Shown here in pieces: positions 55,004 to 62,923 of a stretch of DNA of 64,000 nt. This stretch comes from Gammaproteobacteria bacterium (GTDB taxonomy: Bacteria; Pseudomonadota; Gammaproteobacteria; Steroidobacterales; JABDKV01), in the NCBI GenBank assembly GCA_029862165.1, contig JAOTXU010000011.1, forward strand, positions 1 through 64,000, written 5' to 3'. The notes below the pieces were generated by a model, which did no database searches, was not told where the DNA came from, and saw only the letters and a program-made list of their open reading frames with translations. Position 1 is the stretch's first letter; each line of letters begins with the position of its first letter. Position numbers and translations under genes: made by a program.

Positions 55004-55639
55004 ATGATCCAAAATATCACTAAGCTGTCATTTACAAGCGAGTCGGGAAGGCGCCTTGCTCTGATCGTGTTAGGCGCGCTGCTCGTATGCCCGACGGCGA
55101 TAGCGGAATCCTTGTACGTCACCGATATCCTGAGGCTTGGCTTACACGGCAGTTCTGACACCAGCGATGCACCATTCCGAATCCTGGCCAGTGGCGACGA
55201 GTTGGAAATCCTGCAACGAACGACCTACTACGCTCTTGTCAGAACCGCCGACGGCCAGGAAGGCTGGGTGAAGGCAAGCTATCTGACTGATGATAAGCCA
55301 GCGCAGGCCAGGCTGGCAGAACTGACCCTCGACCGCGACAGTCTTGCCACAGAGTTGGCACTGCTGCGCAATCGTCTGGCCGCACACGATAATGAAATGG
55401 AAAGCGTGCGATCCGAGCGGGAGAGCCTCAAACGAAACGCCGCCACCACGACGTCAGAACTGGCGACACTACGCGCCGATAACGAGGCGTTGAGCAAAAA
55501 AGTGGCTACGTACAAGTTCAGCGCACCGTTTCGCTGGTTGTTTGCAATTACGACATTGACACTTGTCGGCGGATTTATCGGTGGCTGGTGGTGGACCGAT
55601 GCCCGGCAACGAAAAAGACATGGTGGCTTTCGCATCTAG
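55004..55639 (+). CDS. SH3-domain protein with coiled coil and C-terminal membrane anchor
   Basis: 211 residues from ATG 55004 (start uncertain; GAGG is very close). A signal peptide (about 17-34), a bacterial SH3 domain (about 35-95, R-T-A-D-G-Q-E-G-W-V), a coiled coil (about 100-165), a membrane helix (about 178-200, with W-W-W) and a basic tail. This order is that of the proteobacterial SH3-and-anchor family (TIGR04211, YgiM-like). It probably binds envelope components from the periplasmic side. Function unproven. Confidence 0.85.
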   Translation: MIQNITKLSFTSESGRRLALIVLGALLVCPTAIAESLYVTDILRLGLHGSSDTSDAPFRILASGDELEILQRTTYYALVRTADGQEGWVKASYLTDDKPAQARLAELTLDRDSLATELALLRNRLAAHDNEMESVRSERESLKRNAATTTSELATLRADNEALSKKVATYKFSAPFRWLFAITTLTLVGGFIGGWWWTDARQRKRHGGFRI

Positions 55640-55808
55640 TCCGCCCGGTTCTGTATTCCAGCCCGCAAAGTACTCTCCTCTACTTTCATAACTTTTCGTT
55701 TGACTAGCTGCGTACTTCCTATGTTAAACGCACTTTGTTAACTCCAATTCCGGCACAACAAACAATTTGACTGGAACAGAACGCCGTGTCAGAATTTATC
55801 TATTCTGC

Positions 55809-55889
55809 AAATGGCAAACCCGCCGAAAGGCGGCGACGCAATACCACGGGTCTACGGTCTTGATGAGACTATGATCGCCGGGTTGCCAG
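55809..55889 (+). promoter_or_regulatory. c-di-GMP-I (GEMM) riboswitch, first of two
   Basis: The core motif is read directly: GGCAAACC, a CCGAAAGG stem with GAAA tetraloop, GACGCA, CCACGGGTCT, and a closing GGGTTGCC that pairs with the opening GGCAA. It deviates from consensus in having AATACC where AAAGCC is usual, which may change affinity. A terminator follows at 55902. Bases 55885-55890 (GCCAGT), overlapping the closing strand, are complementary to 55908-55913 (ACTGGC) in the terminator stem, a plausible antiterminator. Confidence 0.88.
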
Positions 55890-55901
55890 TAAAGCCAAAC
55901 G

Positions 55902-55951
55902 GCGCGAACTGGCCAGGAGCAATCCGGTAAGTAGTTCGCGCTTTTTGTTTT
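55902..55951 (+). terminator. Riboswitch-linked terminator
   Basis: A 9-bp perfect stem (55902-55910 with 55933-55941) and TTTTTGTTTT after it, starting 13 bp after the first GEMM aptamer. It is the likely expression platform of that riboswitch, because part of the 5' stem can pair instead with the aptamer closing strand. Confidence 0.85.
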
Positions 55952-56012
55952 CTGGGATCAATGCTCGCATGGATTATCAATGCGAGTGAGCGATTGCAGA
56001 GATGCTCCTGAA

Positions 56013-56092
56013 AAGGCAAACCTGCCGAAAGGTGGGGACGCAAAGCCACGGGTCTAACGTCGGGTAAGAGACTATGACCGCCGGGCTGCCAG
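56013..56092 (+). promoter_or_regulatory. c-di-GMP-I (GEMM) riboswitch, second of two
   Basis: A near-consensus copy: GGCAAACC, CCGAAAGG with GAAA tetraloop, GGGGACGCAAAGCCACGGGT and closing GGGCTGCC. It lies 140 bp upstream of the secreted-protein start. The closing strand GCTGCC (56085-56090) can alternatively pair with GGCAGC (56115-56120), which otherwise forms a hairpin with 56100-56104 followed by TTTTA. Confidence 0.93.
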
Positions 56093-56188
56093 CGGGGCAC
56101 TGCCGGAAGATGGAGGCAGCTTTTATGCCACCTGACGAACGCGGTGAAGTAACTCCGACTGGGACAGGAAGGTCGATGACCAAACGTG

Positions 56189-56208
56189 CGGAGTGCGAGG
56201 GCACTCCG
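56189..56208 (+). promoter_or_regulatory. Hairpin before the ribosome site of the riboswitch-controlled gene
   Basis: CGGAGTGC and GCACTCCG form an 8-bp stem with GAGG loop, 9 bp before the GAGGAG ribosome site of the gene at 56232. No T run follows, so it may stabilise the leader or tune translation rather than terminate. Confidence 0.4.
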
Positions 56209-56231
56209 ACAATGTCCAGAGGAGACACGTT

Positions 56232-56990
56232 ATGCTCAAGTCAAGACGACTCACAATTTCAATTGCTTTTTTTCCGCTACTCACGTTACTCGCCTTTGCC
56301 AGTCACGCCGGCAATGGGCTACCCAAAGGGCCCATGAAGGGTTCTGTCAACCTACAGATTATTGCGTTCGAAAACTGTCCGGCGGGTGAATTCACCGACT
56401 CCAATCGGCACATGATCGCAGTTAAGGCAAACTTTGCACCCGATGTTAAGACCGGAACGCCGAAAGGCGACTTTCTGAAAACCAACACAATCGCTCTGGC
56501 ACAGGGCGATGCAGTCCAGGTGATTGACGGTAACGCCTGTAACCGAGGGGGTGCCGAATTGACCCTGCCGCTAAGCATCGACAATCTTGATTGCTCGGCC
56601 ACGCCCGACGACCCGAGTTGTCCAGAACCGGACTTTACCGAGTACCGTGTCTACGTACGTCTTGTAGGGCGACCGGGCAGCACGCTTGACATCACTGCCT
56701 GCGGGGCTGAAGTCGAGGATACCGCTTTTGACGAAAACGACACACTTGAAGTCCTGTGCTCAACAGAAAGCACAGTGGATCTCGCCCGCACCAGCGGTAA
56801 GAATGGACGACCAAAGTTCAAAGATTACAGCGCGGAACTACTGACGGTCTGCCTGGCTGTGGACGATAGCAGTACGTGCACACAGAGAGTGGCACTGTTT
56901 GATCCGTTGCTAGAGGACTACATGTGGAAACTGGAGACCGGAGGCCGCCCGCACGCGCAACTCAGGTTAATTCCGGTCTTATCGCCTTAA
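56232..56990 (+). CDS. Secreted protein of unknown function under tandem c-di-GMP riboswitches
   Basis: 252 residues from ATG 56232 with GAGGAG 8 bp upstream; the frame to 56193 would add no feature. Signal peptide 1-26 (cut near S-H-A-G). The mature protein has about ten cysteines, often in close pairs, and acidic stretches, suggesting disulfides and an exported beta-rich fold. No domain recognised. Control by c-di-GMP points to a surface, biofilm or pilus-related role; this is inference from the leader. A terminator follows. Confidence 0.75.
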   Translation: MLKSRRLTISIAFFPLLTLLAFASHAGNGLPKGPMKGSVNLQIIAFENCPAGEFTDSNRHMIAVKANFAPDVKTGTPKGDFLKTNTIALAQGDAVQVIDGNACNRGGAELTLPLSIDNLDCSATPDDPSCPEPDFTEYRVYVRLVGRPGSTLDITACGAEVEDTAFDENDTLEVLCSTESTVDLARTSGKNGRPKFKDYSAELLTVCLAVDDSSTCTQRVALFDPLLEDYMWKLETGGRPHAQLRLIPVLSP

Positions 56991-57015
56991 CCTGAAGTTC
57001 GAAAATTTGCCAGTG

Positions 57016-57046
57016 AACCGGAGTGGCACATGCCGCTCCGGTTTTC
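57016..57046 (+). terminator. Rho-independent terminator
   Basis: ACCGGAG (57017-57023) pairs with CTCCGGT (57036-57042), extended inward by further pairs, and is followed by TTTTC. It closes the riboswitch-controlled unit 27 bp after the stop. Confidence 0.8.
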
Positions 57047-57198
57047 TTGCAAGTGGATTGCGCACCTGCGCCGTGCGCCTTGAATAATTGATCACCGCGA
57101 TTCTGGTTCTAAACCGCTTCTTAACGTGCACGGCTACGTATATCTTCGAATAGACACGCGCAGCATCGAAGCTCACGATTATTACAGAGGTGGCTACT

Positions 57199-58779
57199 AT
57201 GAACGCGCAAAAGTTGACTTTCTGCGGGTTGGGCGTGGTGTGTCTGGTTCTGCTCGGTGCATGTGGCGGTGGCAGCAGCGGACCAACGATTATCGTGCCC
57301 CCCAATCCTCCCCCAACAGAAGTTATCTCCGCGGTCGGCGTGATCACGGAGTTGGGCAGCGTCACAGTCAGTGGCGTAGTTTACGGAACCAATACCGCGA
57401 CGGTTATTGTCAACGGCCAGACTGCAAGCTTTTCTGATTTAAAGCTTGGGCAGATTGTCGACCTTGAAGGTACCATCGAAGTCAGCGGACCGAGAGGAAC
57501 GGCTGAAGCGATCGATTATGAAGCCACTGTGCTCGGTCCGGTGGAAAGCATCGATGGCGCGCTTGGACGCTTAGTCGTAATGGGACAGACTGTCCTCACC
57601 GATGCCGACACAGTGTTTGCAGCAGGCATCGACCCGGGCACCTTTGACGGACTCACCGTCGGTTCTAATGCACAAGTCAGTGGTTTTCTCAACGGTGCCG
57701 GCGAGGTTATCGCCAAACGGGTCGAATCCGACAGCGCCAGCACAGCCTTACAAGTTATTGGCAGCGTCGCCGGGCTAGACCTCGCGAATACATTGTTCAG
57801 CATCAATCGGCTGACTGTTGATTACAGCACCGCCACACTGATTGAACTTCCGGCCGGGATGCCCGCCGAGGGTCTGTTTGTTTTGGCAAGAGGCACACTG
57901 GACAGCGGTATCCTGGTGGTCGACGAGCTTCTGAGTCTTTATGGGACGGACGGCGGTACACCCGGCGAACGTTCCCGAGCTCAGGGCGTAGTCACTCGTT
58001 TCAATTCACCGACTGATTTCGAAATCAACGGTTTCCCGATCGTTACTGATGGCAGTACCGGTTTTGTAAACGGAACAATTGATGATCTGCAGGCCGATGC
58101 TCGAATTCACGTCGATGGAGACATCCGTACCGACGGCGCCAGCATCCTGGCGAGTGAGATTACCTTTGGCAGCGTCGCGGGGCCCACCGAGACCGTTACC
58201 TTTGAGCTGAGCGATTTCTCAGACATATCGGTTTTCAGTGTATTCAACGTCGAAATCACGCAGGACCCTGCCTACCTGGTTGAGGTCACAATCGACACTG
58301 AGGATTCCAACCGGCTGGATATCAGTACTACTGGCTCGACACTCAGCATGAGTTTGTTGCCAGCGACAGGAGAGGTCAACATCCAAACGCTCGAGGGCGT
58401 TGTTACCCTACCGGTACTCAACAGCATCGATCTCGACGGCGTTGTCAACGTCACGCTGAACGATTTCGCGCAGTCTCTATTGGATGTTGACATCGATGGT
58501 GTGTCTCGACTGCAAAGTGACTCACTGATGATCGGTGAGTTGACGGCAGATGTTGCCGGTGTCAGTCAATTGGATCTGGGTGGTAGCCGTCCGCTGACCA
58601 CAGCCAATATCGTTGTCAGTGGTGTTAGCACTGCAACCCTGAATATGGATGTTGGTTCGTCGATCACAGGTTCTGTTACAGGCGTGTCAACTATTTTTTA
58701 TTACGGCACTGACGTGAATCTGAATGTCACGGCCGAAACCGGATCCACCATCACTAGGCTCGGGGACACCAGACCCTAG
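57199..58779 (+). CDS. Lipoprotein with DUF5666 and GIN-like (DUF2807) domains
   Basis: 526 residues from ATG 57199 (AGAGG 8 bp upstream). The lipobox L-L-G-A-C is at 18-22, followed by a Gly/Ser and proline linker. DUF5666-like beta repeats span about 40-320 (G-V-I-T-E-L-G-S-V-T-V-S-G-V-V-Y and later copies). A right-handed beta-helix GIN-type domain spans about 330-520, with G-V-S-x-L repeats. Probably outer-membrane attached. It follows the riboswitch-controlled gene but has its own leader of about 150 bp after a terminator. The function of these domains is not established. Confidence 0.75.
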   Translation: MNAQKLTFCGLGVVCLVLLGACGGGSSGPTIIVPPNPPPTEVISAVGVITELGSVTVSGVVYGTNTATVIVNGQTASFSDLKLGQIVDLEGTIEVSGPRGTAEAIDYEATVLGPVESIDGALGRLVVMGQTVLTDADTVFAAGIDPGTFDGLTVGSNAQVSGFLNGAGEVIAKRVESDSASTALQVIGSVAGLDLANTLFSINRLTVDYSTATLIELPAGMPAEGLFVLARGTLDSGILVVDELLSLYGTDGGTPGERSRAQGVVTRFNSPTDFEINGFPIVTDGSTGFVNGTIDDLQADARIHVDGDIRTDGASILASEITFGSVAGPTETVTFELSDFSDISVFSVFNVEITQDPAYLVEVTIDTEDSNRLDISTTGSTLSMSLLPATGEVNIQTLEGVVTLPVLNSIDLDGVVNVTLNDFAQSLLDVDIDGVSRLQSDSLMIGELTADVAGVSQLDLGGSRPLTTANIVVSGVSTATLNMDVGSSITGSVTGVSTIFYYGTDVNLNVTAETGSTITRLGDTRP

Positions 58780-59121
58780 CCTGAGACTGCAGTCAGAATA
58801 ACAGGGGCTTTTTTTCCTGGTTGAGTCGAATGCGATCGGACGCTGTCCTGCAACCCCCTGGGGACAACCCGGGGGACGTTGCTCAGGGGCTGTTTCCACG
58901 TGTCTTTGACGTGATTAGATTATTCGCAAAATGCATTCGGCGATAATTCACAGAGCAGATCACGCAGATCTTCGACTTCTGTTCGGTACAATGTCACGAT
59001 CCGAGTGATTCAAGACCCCAAGCGAATCACCGGCATATAACACTTCAGCGCCCTCCCCGGTCTGCGGCTTATTCGCCCAAGAATGGCGCTCGTCTCCCCT
59101 GACGGCGGGTGCAACTGATGG
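58780..59121. other. Intergenic stretch between convergent genes
   Basis: About 340 bp. Contains a T7 run at 58807-58813 without a good stem before it and a C5/G5 inverted repeat near 58854-58876. No gene seen. Confidence 0.5.
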
Positions 59122-59979
59122 CTATTTAAATACGACCGTCTTTTTATCGTTAATAATCACCCGGTGTTGACAGTGCCACCAAACCGCCTTTGCCAACACG
59201 ACCGTCTCAACATTCTGCCCCAACCTGGCAAGCGCTTCGCCGTCGTAATAGTGCTCGACCCGCTGCACGTCTTGCTCGATGATAGGGCCTTCATCCAGGT
59301 CTTTCGTCACATAGTGGGCCGTCGCACCGATAACCTTCACGCCACGATCAAAAGCCTGATGGTAAGGCTTTGCGCCTTTAAATCCGGGCAAGAATGAATG
59401 ATGAATGTTGATGGCCCTACCTTCGATACGCTCGCACATTTTGTCGGAAAGAATTTGCATGTACCTTGCGAGCACAAGCAAATCAATTTGCTCACGGCCC
59501 ATGATGTCCAGTATTTCTTTTTCCTGGCCCCATCTATTGTCAGGATCTACAGGCAGGTAGAAAAACGGAAGACCATACCACTCGACCTTGTCGCGAAATT
59601 TCTCGTGGTTGGACACAACGCCAACAATCTCGCCAGGCAGCTCATCTTCATGCCAGCGATTTAGCATGTCATTCAGGCAATGGCCGAATTTTGACACCGC
59701 AACAAGAATTCGCGGCTTTACGTTACCGTCGCTAATTTCCCATTTCATCGACAGGCCGTCGGCTATCGGTGAAAATTGCTCCCTCAACGCCCCGACATCG
59801 GGTAGCGCTTGGTCATCAACGGGGGCAAAAACCCAGCGGGCAAAAAAGCGCTGGTTCTCGAGGTCGGTAAACTGTGATGCATCAAGAATCGTTGCGCCAA
59901 GAGAGTAAATAAACTCCGAGATGGCTCGGACTATGCCAATCCTCTCCGGGCAATCTGCGACCAGTACGTAGGTATCCAC
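59122..59979 (-). CDS. purU: Formyltetrahydrofolate deformylase
   Basis: 285 residues. An N-terminal ACT domain (about 1-80, V-L-V-A-D-C-P-E-R-I-G-I-V) precedes the formyltransferase-fold hydrolase domain. The domain contains A-V-S-K-F-G-H-C-L, L-A-R-Y-M-Q-I-L, N-I-H-H-S-F-L-P-G-F-K-G (catalytic His) and G-A-T-A-H-Y-V-T-K-D-L-D-E-G-P-I-I-E-Q-D with the catalytic Asp. It releases formate from 10-formyl-THF, balancing one-carbon units for purine synthesis. Stand-alone gene. Confidence 0.97.
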   Translation of the reverse strand: MDTYVLVADCPERIGIVRAISEFIYSLGATILDASQFTDLENQRFFARWVFAPVDDQALPDVGALREQFSPIADGLSMKWEISDGNVKPRILVAVSKFGHCLNDMLNRWHEDELPGEIVGVVSNHEKFRDKVEWYGLPFFYLPVDPDNRWGQEKEILDIMGREQIDLLVLARYMQILSDKMCERIEGRAINIHHSFLPGFKGAKPYHQAFDRGVKVIGATAHYVTKDLDEGPIIEQDVQRVEHYYDGEALARLGQNVETVVLAKAVWWHCQHRVIINDKKTVVFK

Positions 59980-60283
59980 TATCTTAAGTATAACAAGCTA
60001 AGCTTTTCAGCAGGAACGTGCTCCGGGCGAGCATACTGAGAACTTGACACATCACTATTCCCTTTCGTTACGCAACCTAACATAACTAACTCTAACGAGT
60101 GCGCGCAGCGCGACTCTTAACGTTCACGCGCTTAGAAAAAATAAATCAAGAATGACGTTTCGTCGACCTGAGATGGCCATTGGTCGGCTAAATACGGCTA
60201 GTTTTTCCGCTTTGTGACGGTGATTCACGCTCAAATGAGCCGTGTCCTATACCTTGCTCGACATCTTACAACTGGTGTTCAAA
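59980..60283. other. Divergent promoter region purU/fimT
   Basis: About 300 bp, AT-richer than its surroundings. I see no riboswitch core or strong palindrome. An in-frame GTG at 60242 could begin the pilin gene earlier. Confidence 0.45.
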
Positions 60284-60868
60284 ATGAAGTTGACATATCA
60301 CAGTAACGCTAAAACGGAGCGCAAAGCGGGCATCCGCAATGACTCCGGCTTTACGCTGTTAGAAGCGATGGTCACGCTCGCTGTCGCAGGTATCCTCGCG
60401 ATCGTCGCGGTTCCCGGGATGACGAATGTCTACCTGGACAACCGGCGTACAACGATCGTGAACGACTTCTTCTCGACGGTGCAGATCGCTCGCAGCGCTG
60501 CCATAACTCGTAATCAGCGTGTCGCGGTTTGCGCCGCTGCAGTTCCGACCACCTGCGGAGGCTCATGGCACCAAGGCGTGCTTGTGTTTCAGGATACGGA
60601 CCGGGATGCCCAACTCGATACGGGCGAACCCGTGCTGCACACGATCGGCGCGATGGACGGAATGTCTATTACAAGCACCGTATTTCCTACATTTTTAGTC
60701 TATCGCCCAAACGGCCGCGCGATGGTGAACAACATCCGGCAAAACACCGGCGACATAGAAATCTGCGATCACCGTGGATCAACCCAGTCTCGAGTCGTGA
60801 TTGTTGATACGAGTGGGCGTCCGAGAATTTCCAAAGTCGACTCCGCTGGAGTAGTCCCGTCATGCTGA
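60284..60868 (+). CDS. fimT: Type IV minor pilin, FimT/GspH family
   Basis: 194 residues from ATG 60284. The prepilin site is D-S-G/F-T-L-L-E-A-M-V-T-L, with a hydrophobic helix after it and the glutamate at +5. The GspH-like body contains A-R-S-A-A-I-T-R-N-Q-R-V and ends in a likely disulfide. It is the first gene of the minor-pilin operon, and its stop overlaps pilV. It is processed by a prepilin peptidase outside the window and forms part of the pilus tip complex. Confidence 0.88.
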   Translation: MKLTYHSNAKTERKAGIRNDSGFTLLEAMVTLAVAGILAIVAVPGMTNVYLDNRRTTIVNDFFSTVQIARSAAITRNQRVAVCAAAVPTTCGGSWHQGVLVFQDTDRDAQLDTGEPVLHTIGAMDGMSITSTVFPTFLVYRPNGRAMVNNIRQNTGDIEICDHRGSTQSRVVIVDTSGRPRISKVDSAGVVPSC

Positions 60869-61428
60869 AATATCAATCCAATCCAACCGCACACTCGGGC
60901 TTCAGTCTGCTCGAAACCCTGATAGCGCTCGTGATCTTCTCTGTTGGCCTGCTGGGAACCGCTGCGATGCAGACGGTCACCAAGAAGGCGACCTATGACG
61001 CTGTACAACGTACGACAGCTGCCATGCTGGCTGCAGATCTGTTGGAGCGCATGCGGGCCAACCCAACAGTGCTCGATGACTACCTGGGTGTAGTAACAGC
61101 CATGCCAGCCGCGCCGGCCACAGACTGCGAGACCGTTACATGCGACCCCACTGAAATTTCCGTCTACGACCTTTGGTCTTTCGGTCGGGTAATTGACGGC
61201 GCGCTTGAGACCTCCGGCAGCAGTTCAAGCGGCGGACTATATGACCCGACACTGTGCGTGGGAGGGCCGGCTGATGGGTCTTCCGGAATCTATACGGTGG
61301 CAATCGCCTGGCGCGGTACCAGTGACATCCCGAACGTCTCGGCCAATACCTGCGGCGCAGGCCGATATGGCACAGCCAATGTGAACCGCCGCCTTCTGAC
61401 ATTTGCAACGTTTTTGGACGCAAGCTAA
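60862..61428 (+). CDS. pilV: Type IV pilus minor pilin PilV
   Basis: 188 residues. The prepilin site is H-S-G/F-S-L-L-E-T-L-I-A-L-V-I-F-S-V-G-L-L-G, as in PilV. The mature region has several cysteines. It overlaps fimT by 7 bp and pilW by one base. It is part of the tip complex that primes pilus assembly. Confidence 0.92.
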   Translation: MLKYQSNPTAHSGFSLLETLIALVIFSVGLLGTAAMQTVTKKATYDAVQRTTAAMLAADLLERMRANPTVLDDYLGVVTAMPAAPATDCETVTCDPTEISVYDLWSFGRVIDGALETSGSSSSGGLYDPTLCVGGPADGSSGIYTVAIAWRGTSDIPNVSANTCGAGRYGTANVNRRLLTFATFLDAS

Positions 61429-62405
61429 TGCAATACCGATATCAACAATCCGGCGTTACGCTGATTGAACTCATGCTCGCCATGACCATCGGCCTGATCA
61501 TGATTGGCGGCGCAATTGCCCTATTCATCCAGTCCAACCGCAGTTTCGGCGAGAACGAGAAGATCTCCCGAATGCAGGATGATGCTCGCTTTGTATTAGG
61601 CGAATTGAGTCACGAACTGGCAAATGCCGGTTTCTGGGCTGAACTCAGTGATGCCGGGTCTGTGAATCCCGACACCAGTCTGACCATCGCCACCGACTGT
61701 GGTCCGGGGACGACGCCATGGGTGTACGACGCCACCACGCAGATTACCGCTCTAGACAACGCTACCGCGGCGACGGCGACTGCTCAGTTCAGCTGTATCG
61801 ACGGGACCGTCGTACAACCCGGAACAGACATTATCGGTATCAAGCGTACTGCCGGCAACAACAGTGCGGCGCCGCTGGATGCCGGCGCTGTCTATGTCAA
61901 GAGTAATGGCATCGTTGGTTTACTTTTCAAGGATCCCGTGGCGGCACCGCCTGCCGTGGCGGTTCCAGCCCCGGCAACCGACTGGTTATACGTGCCAAGC
62001 ATCTGGTATGTGCGGACGCATGCCAATGATGCCGACTCGGCTGACGGTATTCCCACAATGTGTAGAAAATTTCTCGATACCAGTGGCACACCCTCGATGA
62101 TCGAGGAATGCATGGCTCGCGGTGTCGAGGATCTGCAGATCGAGTTTGGCGTTGACACAGACGGAGACGGCGTTGTGGATCAATACCTTGCCAATCCCGC
62201 GGCCGCGTTGATGCCGCGGGTGATCGCAGTGCGGCTGTTCCTGTTGTCTCGCAGCGTGGATCCGCAGCAAGGCTATACCAACGGCAAGACCTATCAACTG
62301 GGTAACCGCGCCGCGGTCACGCCGAACGACAATTTTTATCGCCGGGTTTATGCGGCCACCGTGACTACACGGAACCTCCGCAACCAGGCACGTCTTGGAT
62401 TTTAA
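61428..62405 (+). CDS. pilW: Type IV pilus minor pilin PilW
   Basis: 325 residues. The prepilin site is Q-S-G/V-T-L-I-E-L-M-L-A-M-T-I-G-L, followed by S-N-R-S-F-G-E-N-E-K-I-S-R-M-Q-D-D-A-R-F typical of PilW. The length is normal. The body includes a D-T-D-G-D-G-V-V-D motif like a calcium loop. Its start codon shares a base with the pilV stop. Confidence 0.92.
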   Translation: MQYRYQQSGVTLIELMLAMTIGLIMIGGAIALFIQSNRSFGENEKISRMQDDARFVLGELSHELANAGFWAELSDAGSVNPDTSLTIATDCGPGTTPWVYDATTQITALDNATAATATAQFSCIDGTVVQPGTDIIGIKRTAGNNSAAPLDAGAVYVKSNGIVGLLFKDPVAAPPAVAVPAPATDWLYVPSIWYVRTHANDADSADGIPTMCRKFLDTSGTPSMIEECMARGVEDLQIEFGVDTDGDGVVDQYLANPAAALMPRVIAVRLFLLSRSVDPQQGYTNGKTYQLGNRAAVTPNDNFYRRVYAATVTTRNLRNQARLGF

Positions 62406-62408
62406 AAC

Positions 62409-62900
62409 ATGATGAAATCACCAAAAATCTCAACACAGACTGGCGCAGCACTGGTGACTACATTGCTGATACTCGTCGTCGTCACGATCACCAGCCTGGC
62501 TGCAATACGATCCAGCCGCCTGGAACTGCGTATGGCCGGCAATATGGAGACCAAGCTGCAGGCTTTCCAGTCTGCACAGGCTCTGGCCGATGCCGTATTC
62601 GCGACGCCCGCGATGATCCCGGTAATCGGCGGACCCGGCTACTCTGTTTGTACACCCGGCCTAACCGGCTGTGACCGCAACGACATCACCGTTACGGGCC
62701 TTGCTGGCCATATTACCGACGGGAAGTTAACCGGTCTCGTGCAACAGGTTGCCGAGGGCATCGTGCCACGCGGACTGGAGACCAGTGCCGACAAGTTTGG
62801 TGCCGTGCGTTACCGGGTCAATACAACTTTTGACCGCAGCTCTGAGAATCTCGGCCGTGCCGATATCGTGCAGGGGATGTTGATCCTCGTGCCCAAATAG
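62409..62900 (+). CDS. pilX: Type IV pilus minor pilin PilX
   Basis: 163 residues. It has a PilX-type N-terminus: Q-T-G-A-A-L-V-T-T-L-L-I-L-V-V-V-T-I, then S-S-R-L-E-L-R-M-A-G-N and Q-S-A-Q-A-L-A-D. It is 3 bp after pilW. As in other PilX proteins the +5 glutamate of classical pilins is absent. Confidence 0.9.
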   Translation: MMKSPKISTQTGAALVTTLLILVVVTITSLAAIRSSRLELRMAGNMETKLQAFQSAQALADAVFATPAMIPVIGGPGYSVCTPGLTGCDRNDITVTGLAGHITDGKLTGLVQQVAEGIVPRGLETSADKFGAVRYRVNTTFDRSSENLGRADIVQGMLILVPK

Positions 62901-62923
62901 TAATACGTAGAGGATTTAGAAAC

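Noticed and set aside
54811..55161. 116-codon minus-strand frame overlapping the SH3 gene
   Set aside because: It overlaps a gene with signal peptide, SH3 and anchor features and has no features itself.
58795..58815. T7 run after the DUF5666/GIN gene as a terminator
   Set aside because: The preceding inverted repeat is imperfect and too far from the T run.
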